Positions 47,877 to 57,336 are shown, numbered from the stretch's first letter. The stretch is DNA of 64,000 bases from Roseimaritima ulvae (GCF_008065135.1 NZ_CP042914.1:5933404-5997403); one strand, 5' to 3'. Program-made: numbers and translations. Notes: generated from the sequence alone by a model not told the origin.

Positions 47877-49070
47877 TTAAGCAGCTTGCCGACGCCGTTT
47901 CGTCCGCACCAGCGCGTGACGCCCGGGAGCCTTCAACCAGCGACGCCGCCGCCGCTTCGCTTCCTGCGCCAGGCTCGCTGGACAGCCTACCGCGGTGTAG
48001 AAACGATGTTCGAAGTTATCAACACAGTCGGCGAACTCGGTTGGGTCTACCCCAAGCCCCTCCAACACCTGTTCCCCAGCAGTGTTCAGCTTTTCTGCAG
48101 CGTCCGTGTCTCCTGCGGCGTCTGCCTGAAACATTCCTTCGAGTTCCGGACGACTGCGAACCGCCAACCACTTGAGCAAATCCACGTATCGCTCCAAACC
48201 GATGGGCAAGCATCCTAATCGTTCGACTGCCGGAGCAGGTTTGTCAGCCGACGCAGAATCTTCTTCAACTGCCTTTTCACCAACCGATTCTTCTTCAACC
48301 GACTCGTCTTCGGCGGGTGCAGCTTCGGCGGGTGCGGCTTCGTTAGCAACCTCGACGGGCTGCTGATCGACCTCGGTGGAAAGTTCCAACGGAGCTAACC
48401 AAAGAGCAAGGTCGGCCAGGGATTCATCGAGTTGACGCAAGCGATCGGCAATGGATGCTTGATCGTATCCATCCAACCGGTCACTCATCCCTGCTCGCAA
48501 CGGGTTCAGGTCGACATAGACCATGCAGGCCAACACCGCCGCTTCATCAAGCAAACGTTTCGATTTATATCGCTCGCCGAAAAACCGCCCTGATTCGTTG
48601 TCCTCCTCATTGCACTTCCGACCCACGTACTGACACAACATGCGCATCAACCATGAGGGATCACTCAGCCGCCGACGACGCTCCGCAACTTCCTTCGGCC
48701 GCCCCAGTAGGTACTGGATTTGTTTTTCGGTGGGCGGCACCGGGGAATCGTCGTCCGCCCGCTTTTCGGGACAGATCATCAGCCACCGCCGGACGACTTC
48801 ACGGTCGTCCCATGTCTTGACCAAATCCGGACGATTGCGGACCACCAAATGCAGATGATTGGACATCACGGCGTACGCCATAACATCCACCGCGAACTGG
48901 GATGCGAGCAATCGCAAACGGTCGACAACCACGTCACGGCGATAGGAATAATCCTTTCCGGAATCCCGATCGACACCGAACAAGAAGCAGCTGCGAACCA
49001 CCTTGTTGTAGATATGGTAGATCCCCACCACGTCGGGATCAAACGTTTCACTGCGAGCCGAACGCGCCAT
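47877..49070 (-). CDS. REP-associated tyrosine transposase (RAYT, Y1 family)
   Basis: A 397-residue protein. Start at ATG 49070, with GGGGG seven bases upstream; the frame to 49103 adds eleven residues. The N-terminal ~200 residues match Y1 transposases of the IS200/RAYT group: YHIYNKVV, the metal-binding HxH in AYAVMSNHLHLVVR, the candidate catalytic tyrosine in MLCQYVGRKCN and the RAYT-like GRFFGERYKSKRLL...YVDLNPLRAGM. A C-terminal extension (about 215-397) has an acidic Ala/Glu-rich linker and a basic tail (KRRRRRW, RTKRRRQAA). RAYTs are mostly single-copy, domesticated enzymes that act on REP hairpins. It is flanked by inverted repeats, supporting that role here. Confidence 0.88.
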   Translation of the reverse strand: MARSARSETFDPDVVGIYHIYNKVVRSCFLFGVDRDSGKDYSYRRDVVVDRLRLLASQFAVDVMAYAVMSNHLHLVVRNRPDLVKTWDDREVVRRWLMICPEKRADDDSPVPPTEKQIQYLLGRPKEVAERRRRLSDPSWLMRMLCQYVGRKCNEEDNESGRFFGERYKSKRLLDEAAVLACMVYVDLNPLRAGMSDRLDGYDQASIADRLRQLDESLADLALWLAPLELSTEVDQQPVEVANEAAPAEAAPAEDESVEEESVGEKAVEEDSASADKPAPAVERLGCLPIGLERYVDLLKWLAVRSRPELEGMFQADAAGDTDAAEKLNTAGEQVLEGLGVDPTEFADCVDNFEHRFYTAVGCPASLAQEAKRRRRRWLKAPGRHALVRTKRRRQAA

Positions 49071-49200
49071 CTTAAGCCCCCTGAAAGATGTGTGAACACG
49101 CAACCACAGTGGACATCATGCCACCACCCCTCCGAGTGGTCAAGCAATTTTTCTTCGTTTTGTTCAGATCAATTTTGCGAGCGGAATTACTTGGCTTGAA

Positions 49201-49266
49201 GGTTCATGTCCCCATTTTTGTGTATGGTTGGCTGGTTCATGTCCCCGTTTTTGTGTCCCCGTTTTT
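49201..49266 (-). repeat. Inverted end repeats upstream of RAYT
   Basis: GGTTCATGTCCCCATTT at 49201-49217, GGTTCATGTCCCCGTTTTT at 49234-49252 and the fragment TGTCCCCGTTTTT at 49254-49266 are in opposite orientation to the copies at 47511-47644. They lie in the 220-bp spacer before the next gene. Confidence 0.9.
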
Positions 49267-49289
49267 GAATTTTGGATGAGAGGGTTGCG

Positions 49290-50102
49290 ATGCGTGGTTT
49301 AGTTGTGGTCTGTGGTTTGATCGGTTCGGTGCTGGTGGCCGCCGCTGCGGGGCGAGCCGACGAGGGGGCCGCTTTGGCGTTTGGGGACGTTGCCTGCGAG
49401 GGTGACTACCAACATCACCTGCAGGGCGTGTGCACCGACTTGCACGACCAGCTGTATTGGTCGTTTACCACGGAACTGGTGAAGACAAACGCTCAGGGAC
49501 AGCTGCTGAAAAAGGTTCATGTCCCCAATCATCATGGCGATTTGTGCTATCGCGAGGGCAAGGTTTATGTGGCGGTGAACCTGGGCAAATTTAATGACCC
49601 GCAGGGCAACGCGGATTCTTGGGTCTACGTCTATGACGCCGATTCGCTGGAACTGCTGGCCAAACATGAAACGCAACAAGTCTTCCATGGCGCCGGCGGG
49701 ATCGGTACCGCCGGTGACCATTTCTTCGTCGTCGGCGGACTGCCCGATGGCGTCCAGGAAAACTATGTCTACGAATACGATGCCGATTTTCAGTTTTTGA
49801 AAAAACACTCGATCGATAGCAAATGGACCCTGCTAGGAATCCAAACCGCGACCTTCCATGACGATCAGTGGTGGTTCGGCTGCTACGGATCGCCCGCCGT
49901 TTTGCTCACCACCGACAAAGATTTTAAACTGCGCGGACGTTATAATTTCAATGCCTCGCTAGGCATCGTGGGGGTCGCGGCCGACCGCTTGCTGTTCGCC
50001 AAAGGACCACGCACGCCGACCAACCGCTGCCAAGGCTCGCTGCATCTCGCTCGTCCCGACCAGCAACGGGGCTTGGTGCCGATCCCGTCTCCGCAAAAAT
50101 AA
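49290..50102 (+). CDS. Secreted beta-propeller-like protein
   Basis: A 270-residue protein. ATG 49290 has GAGAGGG six bases upstream; the frame opens at TTG 49272. The signal peptide is MRGLVVVCGLIGSVLVAAAAGRADE. Repeating strands with DSWVYVYDADSLELLAKHET, GGIGTAGDHFFVVGGLP and WWFGCYGSPAVLLTTDKDF suggest a small propeller. No catalytic motif is seen. Unusually, the coding sequence at 49514-49529 contains an exact 16-base match to the repeat end sequence of this window, encoding part of KKVHVPNHH. Confidence 0.75.
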   Translation: MRGLVVVCGLIGSVLVAAAAGRADEGAALAFGDVACEGDYQHHLQGVCTDLHDQLYWSFTTELVKTNAQGQLLKKVHVPNHHGDLCYREGKVYVAVNLGKFNDPQGNADSWVYVYDADSLELLAKHETQQVFHGAGGIGTAGDHFFVVGGLPDGVQENYVYEYDADFQFLKKHSIDSKWTLLGIQTATFHDDQWWFGCYGSPAVLLTTDKDFKLRGRYNFNASLGIVGVAADRLLFAKGPRTPTNRCQGSLHLARPDQQRGLVPIPSPQK

Positions 50103-50179
50103 CACTGCTCCCGCAATCGCAAAACCGAAACCAACACCAACACCAACACCGCCCCTTTAACCGGCTACAGGAGTCCAGC

Positions 50180-50722
50180 ATGTGGAATCGATTGGCCTGC
50201 GGTCTTGCCGCACTTTGCCTCACCCTGCCTCAACTGGCCGCTCAAGACGCTCCGGCAACCGACGCTCCGGCAATCGCCCCCACCGCAGCCCCTGCCGACG
50301 GCGCTGGGGAGACACCGGCCCAGCGAGACGCGCGGTTTGCCGAGTACATGACCGGCGCCAAGTTCATCGGCCGGTTCACCATCGTCGGCAAAGATAACGA
50401 CAACATGCCGGAAGAAGAGTACACGATCCACAAGTGCGAAAAGCTGGACAAGGACGACCTGTTCCGCTTCACCGCTCGCATCCGTTACGGCGATACCGAC
50501 ACGGAATTGCCGATGGACTTGCCCGTCAAATGGGCCGGCCGCACGCCGGTGATTACGCTGGAAAAAATGTGGCTGCCCGGCTTGGGAACCTTTTCGTCGC
50601 GGGTCGTGATTCATTCCGGCCGCTACGCTGGAACCTGGGACCACGGCGACAAAGGCGGGCACCTGTTCGGGCGGATCGTTCCGGCTACAGCCGCAGAGCC
50701 CGCGCCGCAGCGTCAACCGTAA
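50180..50722 (+). CDS. Secreted protein of unknown function
   Basis: A 180-residue protein with AGGAG eight bases before ATG 50180 and a signal peptide (MWNRLACGLAALCLTLPQLAA). An Ala/Pro-rich linker precedes a beta-rich part: FIGRFTIVGKDND, EEEYTIHKCEKLDKDDLFRF, ELPMDLPVKWAGRTPVITLE and HSGRYAGTWDHGDKGGHLFG. The last part resembles the TWDHGDKGGHLFG end of a conserved planctomycete family (recollection). No role is assigned. Confidence 0.75.
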   Translation: MWNRLACGLAALCLTLPQLAAQDAPATDAPAIAPTAAPADGAGETPAQRDARFAEYMTGAKFIGRFTIVGKDNDNMPEEEYTIHKCEKLDKDDLFRFTARIRYGDTDTELPMDLPVKWAGRTPVITLEKMWLPGLGTFSSRVVIHSGRYAGTWDHGDKGGHLFGRIVPATAAEPAPQRQP

Positions 50723-50872
50723 GGGATTGAGTCGAGACAAGCAGCAAACCGCCGATCGCTCTTGCCAGCAGAGCCGCGTTTGGGCTACAGCCTGAACCTG
50801 CGAACGCGCGAGTCATTTGGATGGACTCCAGCGCCGATGCTTTACGCACCCCACCAAGGATGGCTTAACCCC

Positions 50873-51274
50873 ATGCAGGCATGTAGCCCTCACCGATTGG
50901 CAGGATGGATCCTGTTGCCCCTCGTTCTGTGCTGCCTGGACAGCCGCCGCGCCGAGGCCCAGATCACCGCCCCGCGTCAATTCACGCAGCAGCATCCGGT
51001 AGCCTCGCTCGAAGACCAATTGATCAACCAATTGCGAGCCACCGAAGAACAACAGCGAGCCTACATCCGACGCGTAACGGCCTTTGTACGAACCGGTCAC
51101 CTGGAATCGAGACTGGTCGTGGCCATCTACCGCTACTCGGTGCGACGCTACCCCAGCTACCCGTTTCCATATTTCGAACGAGCCATGCGGTACGAAGCCA
51201 AAAAACGAGGCGTCCAGCTGCCGCCGGTTCAACTGATCGCCCGGACCCCCGGCGAAGTCCGCCCGCTGCGCTGA
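50873..51274 (+). CDS. Small secreted protein of unknown function
   Basis: A 133-residue protein. ATG 50873 gives a signal peptide (WILLPLVLCCLDSRRAEAQ); the frame extends to 50762 with no similarity to a signal, and ATG 50837 is an alternative. The mature part is helical and basic (EEQQRAYIRRVTAFVRTGHLESRLVVAIYRYSVRRYPSYPFPYFERAMR). No family is recognised. It lies on the same strand as the two genes before it. Confidence 0.65.
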   Translation: MQACSPHRLAGWILLPLVLCCLDSRRAEAQITAPRQFTQQHPVASLEDQLINQLRATEEQQRAYIRRVTAFVRTGHLESRLVVAIYRYSVRRYPSYPFPYFERAMRYEAKKRGVQLPPVQLIARTPGEVRPLR

Positions 51275-51393
51275 ACAACAGGCTGTTGCGTCTTCACGCT
51301 CTTGCGTCCTGACTTGCAGCGTTGCAGCGGTCTTGGGGCCGCGTGGAACTGCTGGCGTTGCGTTCGCGGAGCGAACGACGACCTTGGATACGG

Positions 51394-53304
51394 TTATTCA
51401 TCTAGCCGGCGGCTGACGATTTCGCGACGCTCGGCGGGCAGCCCGTACAGCAATACCAACGCGTCGTCGCCCCCGAACAGATGCATCGCCGCCGACACTT
51501 GTTCTTCGTCCAACAACCCCTGCGATTGAAACAGCCGCAATTCGGCCATGCTGTGCCAATCGAAATCGGGAGCGGACTCGAGCAACGCCGCCACGCGGCC
51601 GAGCGCCTGCTGCGATGTCAGCTTGGGCATCGGCACCACGCTTAACTTTTCTTCAACCACTTCAAACATCGGCGCCACCACTTCGGCGACATATTCAGCT
51701 TCGGTCGTGCGTTCCGCTTCCACCAACTTGTAACACTCGACGTTATCAAGCTTCTTCGACGCCACCACCGTATCCCCGTCGGCGACGTTGACTACGCGGA
51801 TAATCGTGCGGGTCTTCTTGCCTTGAACAACAACGTCGAAGTGCAGCACAAACTGCAAGCCGTTCTCTTGGGCTTTCTCCAAAGATTCGGTCAGCGGCAG
51901 CTCGCCCAAAAAGGCCAGTCCCGGACGCCAACGCGGCAGATCGGGCTGGAAAGTCGGCGCTGCCGGCGCCGCCGCACCCGCCGCTCCGGGACGCCCCGCG
52001 CCAGGCCCCCCCACTCCAGGTCCCGGCCCCGGCATACCCGGCTGCCCCTGCATCGATTCCATCATCATCATTTCCGATTCCTCCATGCCACCGGACATCG
52101 CCACAGCTCCGGGTTCCTGCATGCTTCCCGGTGGCATCCCGCTGGCCGCCATTTCGTATTGGGCATCGCTCGACATGCTTGGTTCCTGAATCCGTTCGCC
52201 GGTGCGTTGATCGACCCGCATCGAGCGCGGGAGCGGAGCGGCCGCCGGAGCTACTTCCACGCCCTGGAAGCCGCGACCAAACGAACCGTTTTGAAAACGT
52301 GTGTCCAACTGCGCGCCGACCTGCTCGCTGATCAAGCCCAGACTCTTATACAGTGTCTCGTCGACTTGCGGAGACACCCCGGGGGCGCCGGGCGACGAGC
52401 TTCGGGGCTGCGAACCGCCCATGCCCATGCCTTCCATACCCTCCATCCCCATGCCTTCCATGCCTTCCATACCGGGCGCCGCGGCGGGTGAAGCCCCGCG
52501 AGGCGAGGCCCCGGTCCGGCCTCGGTTTCCGTAGCCGCCTCGGGTCGCACTCCGTTCGGGCAGCGGCGACGACATGCCTTTAACGATCGGATGCGGGGCT
52601 TCCAAATCGTCGGCCCGGACGTGCAGCGACACCCCCCATCGCAGCCACCACACTGGCTCACGCAAAGCCGGACTGAAGGACACACTGCCAAACGTCCCAA
52701 TGGCTTGGTCATATTCGCTGACCATGTGCGCGTACAGAAAACGCAGCGCCAACGCTTCGTCGCTGCCCACAAAGGCCTCGTTGGCTCGGTCCCGCATGGT
52801 CGGCGTTTTCTCCGCCGTTTTCGTGCTGCTGGCAGCTTGCACCGCCGTCAGCAATCGCTCGGCCAGCTGCGTCTGCACGCCTCGAGACAGGTTTGCCGCC
52901 AACGGGTCGCCGGCCGCCGGGCGACCGCCGCCCGGCATGCCCATTGCGCCACCGGGATACATCGCTTCGCCACCGGTCATGTAGGCCTCTTCCATTGCCG
53001 CCGAGGAACCCATCGCCGCGGAGGCCTCCATTTCCGAATTCATGTAGGCATCTTCGCCGCCCCCCGCATCACCAGGCATCGCCGCGGGCGACATCCCTTG
53101 TTCGCCAGCCATCATTTCCTCGGACCCCATTTCGGGACTTTCCATAGCCGCCGGATCCATCTCCCCCGGACCGGGCGGCGTGGTGGGGTCGGCAGACGTA
53201 GACGAATCGGCCGCCGGAGCCGGATCGGGCGAGCCCCCACAACCGACCAGCGAAACCCCGCAAACGACGACAATCAGGCAACCGAACGGGCCGAGCAAAC
53301 GCAT
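51394..53304 (-). CDS. Met/Gly-rich lipoprotein of unknown function
   Basis: A 636-residue protein. ATG 53304 places a lipobox (VSLVGC) at about residue 22 and makes it a likely lipoprotein. The N-terminal third is low-complexity and rich in Met, Ala, Glu and Gly; a second low-complexity part has MEGMEGMGMEGMEGMGM repeats around nt 52420-52480. Between and after these are folded-looking segments, including SLEKAQENGLQFVLHFDVVVQGKKTRTIIRVVNVADG and a C-terminal helical region. No family is recognised. The long frames on the opposite strand are composition shadows. Confidence 0.78.
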   Translation of the reverse strand: MRLLGPFGCLIVVVCGVSLVGCGGSPDPAPAADSSTSADPTTPPGPGEMDPAAMESPEMGSEEMMAGEQGMSPAAMPGDAGGGEDAYMNSEMEASAAMGSSAAMEEAYMTGGEAMYPGGAMGMPGGGRPAAGDPLAANLSRGVQTQLAERLLTAVQAASSTKTAEKTPTMRDRANEAFVGSDEALALRFLYAHMVSEYDQAIGTFGSVSFSPALREPVWWLRWGVSLHVRADDLEAPHPIVKGMSSPLPERSATRGGYGNRGRTGASPRGASPAAAPGMEGMEGMGMEGMEGMGMGGSQPRSSSPGAPGVSPQVDETLYKSLGLISEQVGAQLDTRFQNGSFGRGFQGVEVAPAAAPLPRSMRVDQRTGERIQEPSMSSDAQYEMAASGMPPGSMQEPGAVAMSGGMEESEMMMMESMQGQPGMPGPGPGVGGPGAGRPGAAGAAAPAAPTFQPDLPRWRPGLAFLGELPLTESLEKAQENGLQFVLHFDVVVQGKKTRTIIRVVNVADGDTVVASKKLDNVECYKLVEAERTTEAEYVAEVVAPMFEVVEEKLSVVPMPKLTSQQALGRVAALLESAPDFDWHSMAELRLFQSQGLLDEEQVSAAMHLFGGDDALVLLYGLPAERREIVSRRLDE

Positions 53305-53644
53305 GGAAAAGTCTTTCGATGGGATAAATCTTGCAAACAAGTGGGTGCCTAGCCGCCGAGCAGGCATACTGGGGATATTCTAAGCAAACTCGGGGTACTT
53401 TTGGGCTATTTTTTGCGTTCTATTCTTGCCCCTTCGAAATTTGTTGAAACAATCGGGTTCAGAAAAGATCTATTTCGGTGGGGGGGAACTTTTTCTCCAA
53501 CCTGTCGTCTAAACTGGTAATCGTCCTCCGCCTGCAGAACCCCTCTGCACAAAGGGCGTCAAACCACCCAGGGAAAGCCCCCGGATGGAAGCATGGTTTG
53601 ACAACTTGATCATCGTTTTGTCTCAGCCAACCGTTTAGGTTTCC
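53305..53644. other. Divergent spacer without identified feature
   Basis: About 340 bases between the divergent lipoprotein and dockerin genes. I see no gene and no repeat of the families found elsewhere. Promoters for both genes should be here, but no core motif is convincing. Confidence 0.5.
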
Positions 53645-56611
53645 ATGTCGCATAGCCACGATCGGCGGCCCCCCCGCCGCACTCGCCTTCCTCGTCTTCG
53701 ACAACGGCGTTCGTTGACACTGGAACGTTTGTGTGATCGCCGGGTGCTGGCGGCCATCACGGGAATCGTCTTCGAGGACGCCAACGAGACGTTGCGATTG
53801 GACGATGGCGAAACGGGCCTGGAAGATCGCATCGTGTACCTGGATTTGAACCAGGACGGTCGCCCGGGAATGGGCGAACCCCTGCAGCGGACGACGGCCG
53901 AGGGCGGGTTTCAGTTCGACAACCTGGAAGTCGGCGATTACGTCGTTCGACTCTACAACGGCACCGCTTCGCAGCGGCAGACTTTTCCCGTTGCGCCGCA
54001 ACTGGAAGACAACCTGCTGCAGATTTCCGACGTCCAACTGCAAACCACCAGCTCAGATGGGGCACTGGTTTATGGCTTGGTCGACAATTCCGTTGCCCGT
54101 ATCGACCACCAAACCGGCGACATCCAAACGCTCTCATTGGGCGGCCCGGGCCACGCCATCCATCCGCTGCCCGATGGCGACCTGCTGGTCCTAGCAGACG
54201 CGGCTAAAAACCCTATCAACGCCGCCTGGGTGGTCTCTTTTGATGAGTCCCTGGTCACGCCGCTGGACTTGGGCCTGCAACCGGGCGAATCCGGCTGGGC
54301 TTCGGCGACGCTGAACGCTCAGGGCCGAGGCGTACTGACAGCGTACAACGACGCCGGCCAACCCTCGGCGTTGCGAAGCCTGGTGTTTGAAAACGGTCAA
54401 CTGCACGCCACAACGACGCCCTTCGAAGTCGTCGCCGGAACGAGCACGCTGAGCAGCGGCGAGGGCACGCTGACTTTGTTCGCGATTCCCCAAGAAGACG
54501 GGCTGCAGCTGATCCAGTGGAGCAACGCGACGGGCGAGGTGATCCCCGATACGCTGACCACGATTACCGACGGCGTCCAGCTGGAAGCGTTTGATGAAGA
54601 CAGCGGGCTGACCGTCGTCCGCACCAACGATGATGAATTGCTGGTGCTCGACGCCGCCAACGGCTACGCAACGCTGGACCGCATCGAAGGCGTGCAGGGC
54701 CCGATCGTCCTGGATGGACTCCGCGACATCCTGTACGGGCAAGATGAGGACACCAATCTGGTGATCTACGACATCCAAGCCATGGAAATCACGGCGGTCG
54801 TCAACATGCCCCTGCCGCGGGCCGGCGAGATGACCTTGATCGACGAGGGCCGCGCGATCTTGCTGGGCGGGGATTACGCCGTGCTGCGTGTCCAGCTGGA
54901 CCGGGCCACCGGACACCTCGTACAGCTGGCCAGTGAAGAAGCCTCGGCCGACTTGCTGTTTGGACTGTTCGTTCAGGAAGAAAACACGGCTCCCGTCTTC
55001 CAGTCTTCGCCCGTTTTCCAAACCGCCGAAGACACCCCGCTGTTGCGCGGCGAGCCCACGCTGCTCACTCACGGCGTCGACCAGGACGTCAACGATCGGT
55101 TTATCGTGCTCAAAGCTTCCGACCCGGGTGCCGGCACGGTTCGCGTGGGTGCCGGTGGCAACTTTGTTTACAACCCGGCGCAGGACGTGTTTGGTCAGGA
55201 CCAGTTTGAGATCCTCCTGCACGACGGACGTAGCGTCTCGGCCCCCACCCCAGTTCGCATCAATATCGCTCCGGTCAACGATCCGATCGGTCCGATCTTG
55301 GTGGACCTCCCACCGGTGATCCCTGAAGACATCCAACCCGGCGTCCCGCTGGGGGTGATCGACATTGTCAACGTCGATGCCGGCGAGCAGATCGACATCC
55401 AAGTTCTCGACCAGCGGTTTTTAATCGAGAACGGACAATTGGTGTTGGCCGATGGCGTTCAGCTGGACTTTGAAGGCGGGGTGCTGGAAGAGCTGACGAT
55501 CACCGCCACCCATACCATCCTCTCGGAAGACCCTGAAGAAGCGTATTACGAAACCATCTCCACGACGGTCCCGCTCCAAATCGGCGATGTTAACGAACCG
55601 GTATTGGGCGTCAACGTGAACAGGCCCCTGCACGTGACCGAAAACTCGCCCGGCTTCGGCTGGCTTGCCGAGTTATACGCGATCGACCAGGACTATGTGG
55701 GCGACTACACCTACGAAGTGGACGACGAACGTTTTGAAATCGCCGACGACCAAATCCGGCTGAAGCCCGACGTGGCGTTGGACCATGAAACCGACGACGG
55801 TATGGAAATCACCATCACCGTTCATGACGGTCCCTTCCAGGCCTCCGACAAGTTTCCCGTTCACGTCGCAGACTTAAACGAAGTGATCACGGGCATCGCC
55901 TTCCCAGCCAACACGATCCGGGAACGTATCGAAGGGGCGGTCGTCGGTCAGATGCGGGTCGATGATCCGGACCAGCCCACTACGGCTCGCTTGACCGTCG
56001 ATGACAGCCGTTTCGAATTTGTCGGCACCACGCTGAAACTTCGCGATGGCGTTTCGGTCCGCGCGGACGTGCCGCTGATCTCGCTGGTCTTAACCGTCAC
56101 CGACGAAAGCTACCCACGGTTTACCGAAGACCTGCCGGTGGAACTGACGGTGCTAGAAAACCCTTTGCCTTTCCACAACGAAAGCTACCCGCTGGACGTC
56201 GATGGTAGCGGCGGCGTGGACCCCAACGACGTGCTGCAGATCATCAACTACCTAAACCAACACGGCCCCGGCCCGATTGAACGCCCCAATGTCAGCGGCG
56301 CCCCGGTCTACTACGACGTCAATGGCGACGGCATGGTTACCCCGCTCGACGCCTTGTTGGTGATCAACCAACTGAACCTTGAGAACCGCAAGCAAGTGGA
56401 TTCCACCGTCGGCGGAGACGAACCGCCGCAGAGTGAGTCGCCCCAGGGCGAAGCCCCCCAAGGCAAAGCCGGCCTGGACTCTTTCGCAGCCGGCCCTTCG
56501 CCAGCATCCTCCGAAGCCATCGACCAGGCCGTACTGAGCTACTACGTGTTTGACGATCCGGACGAGGACGAGGAATCGCTGTTCGACGACGGGCCCGAAC
56601 AGTTGGGTTAG
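53645..56611 (+). CDS. Exported SdrD-B/cadherin-like/dockerin protein
   Basis: A 988-residue protein. The N-terminus is basic and contains SLTLERLCDRRVLA (about residues 23-36), the planctomycete export-associated LExRxLLA-type motif. An SdrD/CNA-B-like domain (about 38-110) begins GIVFEDANETLRLDDGE. A propeller-like section follows to about 440. Tandem Ig/cadherin-like domains (about 450-850) have FVYNPAQDVFGQDQF and LDHETDDGMEITITVHDG. A dockerin-like pair (about 853-915) shows DVDGSGGVDPNDVLQIINYLN and YDVNGDGMVTPLDALLVINQLN, calcium-loop repeats. An acidic tail ends the chain. It is presumably surface anchored or secreted. Confidence 0.9.
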   Translation: MSHSHDRRPPRRTRLPRLRQRRSLTLERLCDRRVLAAITGIVFEDANETLRLDDGETGLEDRIVYLDLNQDGRPGMGEPLQRTTAEGGFQFDNLEVGDYVVRLYNGTASQRQTFPVAPQLEDNLLQISDVQLQTTSSDGALVYGLVDNSVARIDHQTGDIQTLSLGGPGHAIHPLPDGDLLVLADAAKNPINAAWVVSFDESLVTPLDLGLQPGESGWASATLNAQGRGVLTAYNDAGQPSALRSLVFENGQLHATTTPFEVVAGTSTLSSGEGTLTLFAIPQEDGLQLIQWSNATGEVIPDTLTTITDGVQLEAFDEDSGLTVVRTNDDELLVLDAANGYATLDRIEGVQGPIVLDGLRDILYGQDEDTNLVIYDIQAMEITAVVNMPLPRAGEMTLIDEGRAILLGGDYAVLRVQLDRATGHLVQLASEEASADLLFGLFVQEENTAPVFQSSPVFQTAEDTPLLRGEPTLLTHGVDQDVNDRFIVLKASDPGAGTVRVGAGGNFVYNPAQDVFGQDQFEILLHDGRSVSAPTPVRINIAPVNDPIGPILVDLPPVIPEDIQPGVPLGVIDIVNVDAGEQIDIQVLDQRFLIENGQLVLADGVQLDFEGGVLEELTITATHTILSEDPEEAYYETISTTVPLQIGDVNEPVLGVNVNRPLHVTENSPGFGWLAELYAIDQDYVGDYTYEVDDERFEIADDQIRLKPDVALDHETDDGMEITITVHDGPFQASDKFPVHVADLNEVITGIAFPANTIRERIEGAVVGQMRVDDPDQPTTARLTVDDSRFEFVGTTLKLRDGVSVRADVPLISLVLTVTDESYPRFTEDLPVELTVLENPLPFHNESYPLDVDGSGGVDPNDVLQIINYLNQHGPGPIERPNVSGAPVYYDVNGDGMVTPLDALLVINQLNLENRKQVDSTVGGDEPPQSESPQGEAPQGKAGLDSFAAGPSPASSEAIDQAVLSYYVFDDPDEDEESLFDDGPEQLG

Positions 56612-56637
56612 AAGCGGTTGGGCTAGAAGCGGTTGGG

Positions 56638-57336
56638 TTAGGCCAGAATCTGCTGTTGCCGAGCGGTCAGCTGTTCGATGCCTTGACGAGCCAACCGCAG
56701 CAGCTCGGTGAGTTCGGCGTCATCGAAAGTGGCCTCTTCGCCGGTTCCTTGGATTTCCACAAACCGTCCGCTGCCGGTCATCACCACATTCATGTCCACG
56801 GCGGCCGCGAAGTCCAGTTCGTAGTCCAGATCCAACACAACTCGACCATCCACCACCCCCACGCTAACGGCCGCCACCGAGTCGGTCAGCGGCGGTGTGC
56901 CGATCAGGCAACCGGGCAGCGCCGAGCGGATGGCGTCAACCATGGCGATGTAGCCCCCGGTGATGGCGGCTGTGCGAGTGCCGCCATCGGCTTGCAGGAC
57001 GTCACAGTCGACCGTCACCATCCGTTCGCCCAGAGCTTGCAGGTCCACGACGGCTCGCAACGAACGGCCGATCAGTCGCTGGATTTCCGTCGTTCGGCCG
57101 TCGACTTTGCCGCCGCGGTCACGCGATTTGCGAGTTCCCGTGCTGTGCGGCAGCATGGCATACTCGGCCGTCACCCAGCCTTTGCCTTTGCCCACCATCC
57201 AGTCCGGCACACGGTCGCTGACCGAAGCGGTGCATAACACGGCCGTATCGCCGCTGCGGTACAACACGCTGCCCGGCGATTGGCCCAAATAGGGTCGCTG
57301 AATCTCAATATCACGCAATTGGTCGCTGGCACGCAT
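56638..57336 (-). CDS. rph: Ribonuclease PH
   Basis: A 232-residue phosphorolytic exoribonuclease that trims tRNA 3' ends. Hallmarks are GDTAVLCTASV, GWVTAEYAMLPHSTGTRKSRDR, RTTEIQRLIGRSLRAVVDL and QADGGTRTAAITGG. ATG 57336 (MRASDQLRDI) fits the family start and has GGAG upstream; ATG 57351 would add five residues including four prolines. Length is close to the usual 240 residues. It stops 27 bases from the dockerin gene stop, convergent with it, around a GAAGCGGTTGGG direct duplication. Confidence 0.95.
   Translation of the reverse strand: MRASDQLRDIEIQRPYLGQSPGSVLYRSGDTAVLCTASVSDRVPDWMVGKGKGWVTAEYAMLPHSTGTRKSRDRGGKVDGRTTEIQRLIGRSLRAVVDLQALGERMVTVDCDVLQADGGTRTAAITGGYIAMVDAIRSALPGCLIGTPPLTDSVAAVSVGVVDGRVVLDLDYELDFAAAVDMNVVMTGSGRFVEIQGTGEEATFDDAELTELLRLARQGIEQLTARQQQILA

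Larger units (their letters stand above)
47627..49217. mobile_element. Candidate RAYT element with inverted terminal repeats
   Basis: The transposase gene lies between the innermost left copy of CAAATGGGGACATGAACC (47627-47644) and its inverted counterpart GGTTCATGTCCCCATTT (49201-49217). The ~1.6-kb segment is therefore bounded like a mobile element, with extra end copies outside both sides. No target duplication is evident, as expected for Y1-type enzymes. The ends match those of the small repeat units at 58.4-59 and 62.6 kb. Confidence 0.65.
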
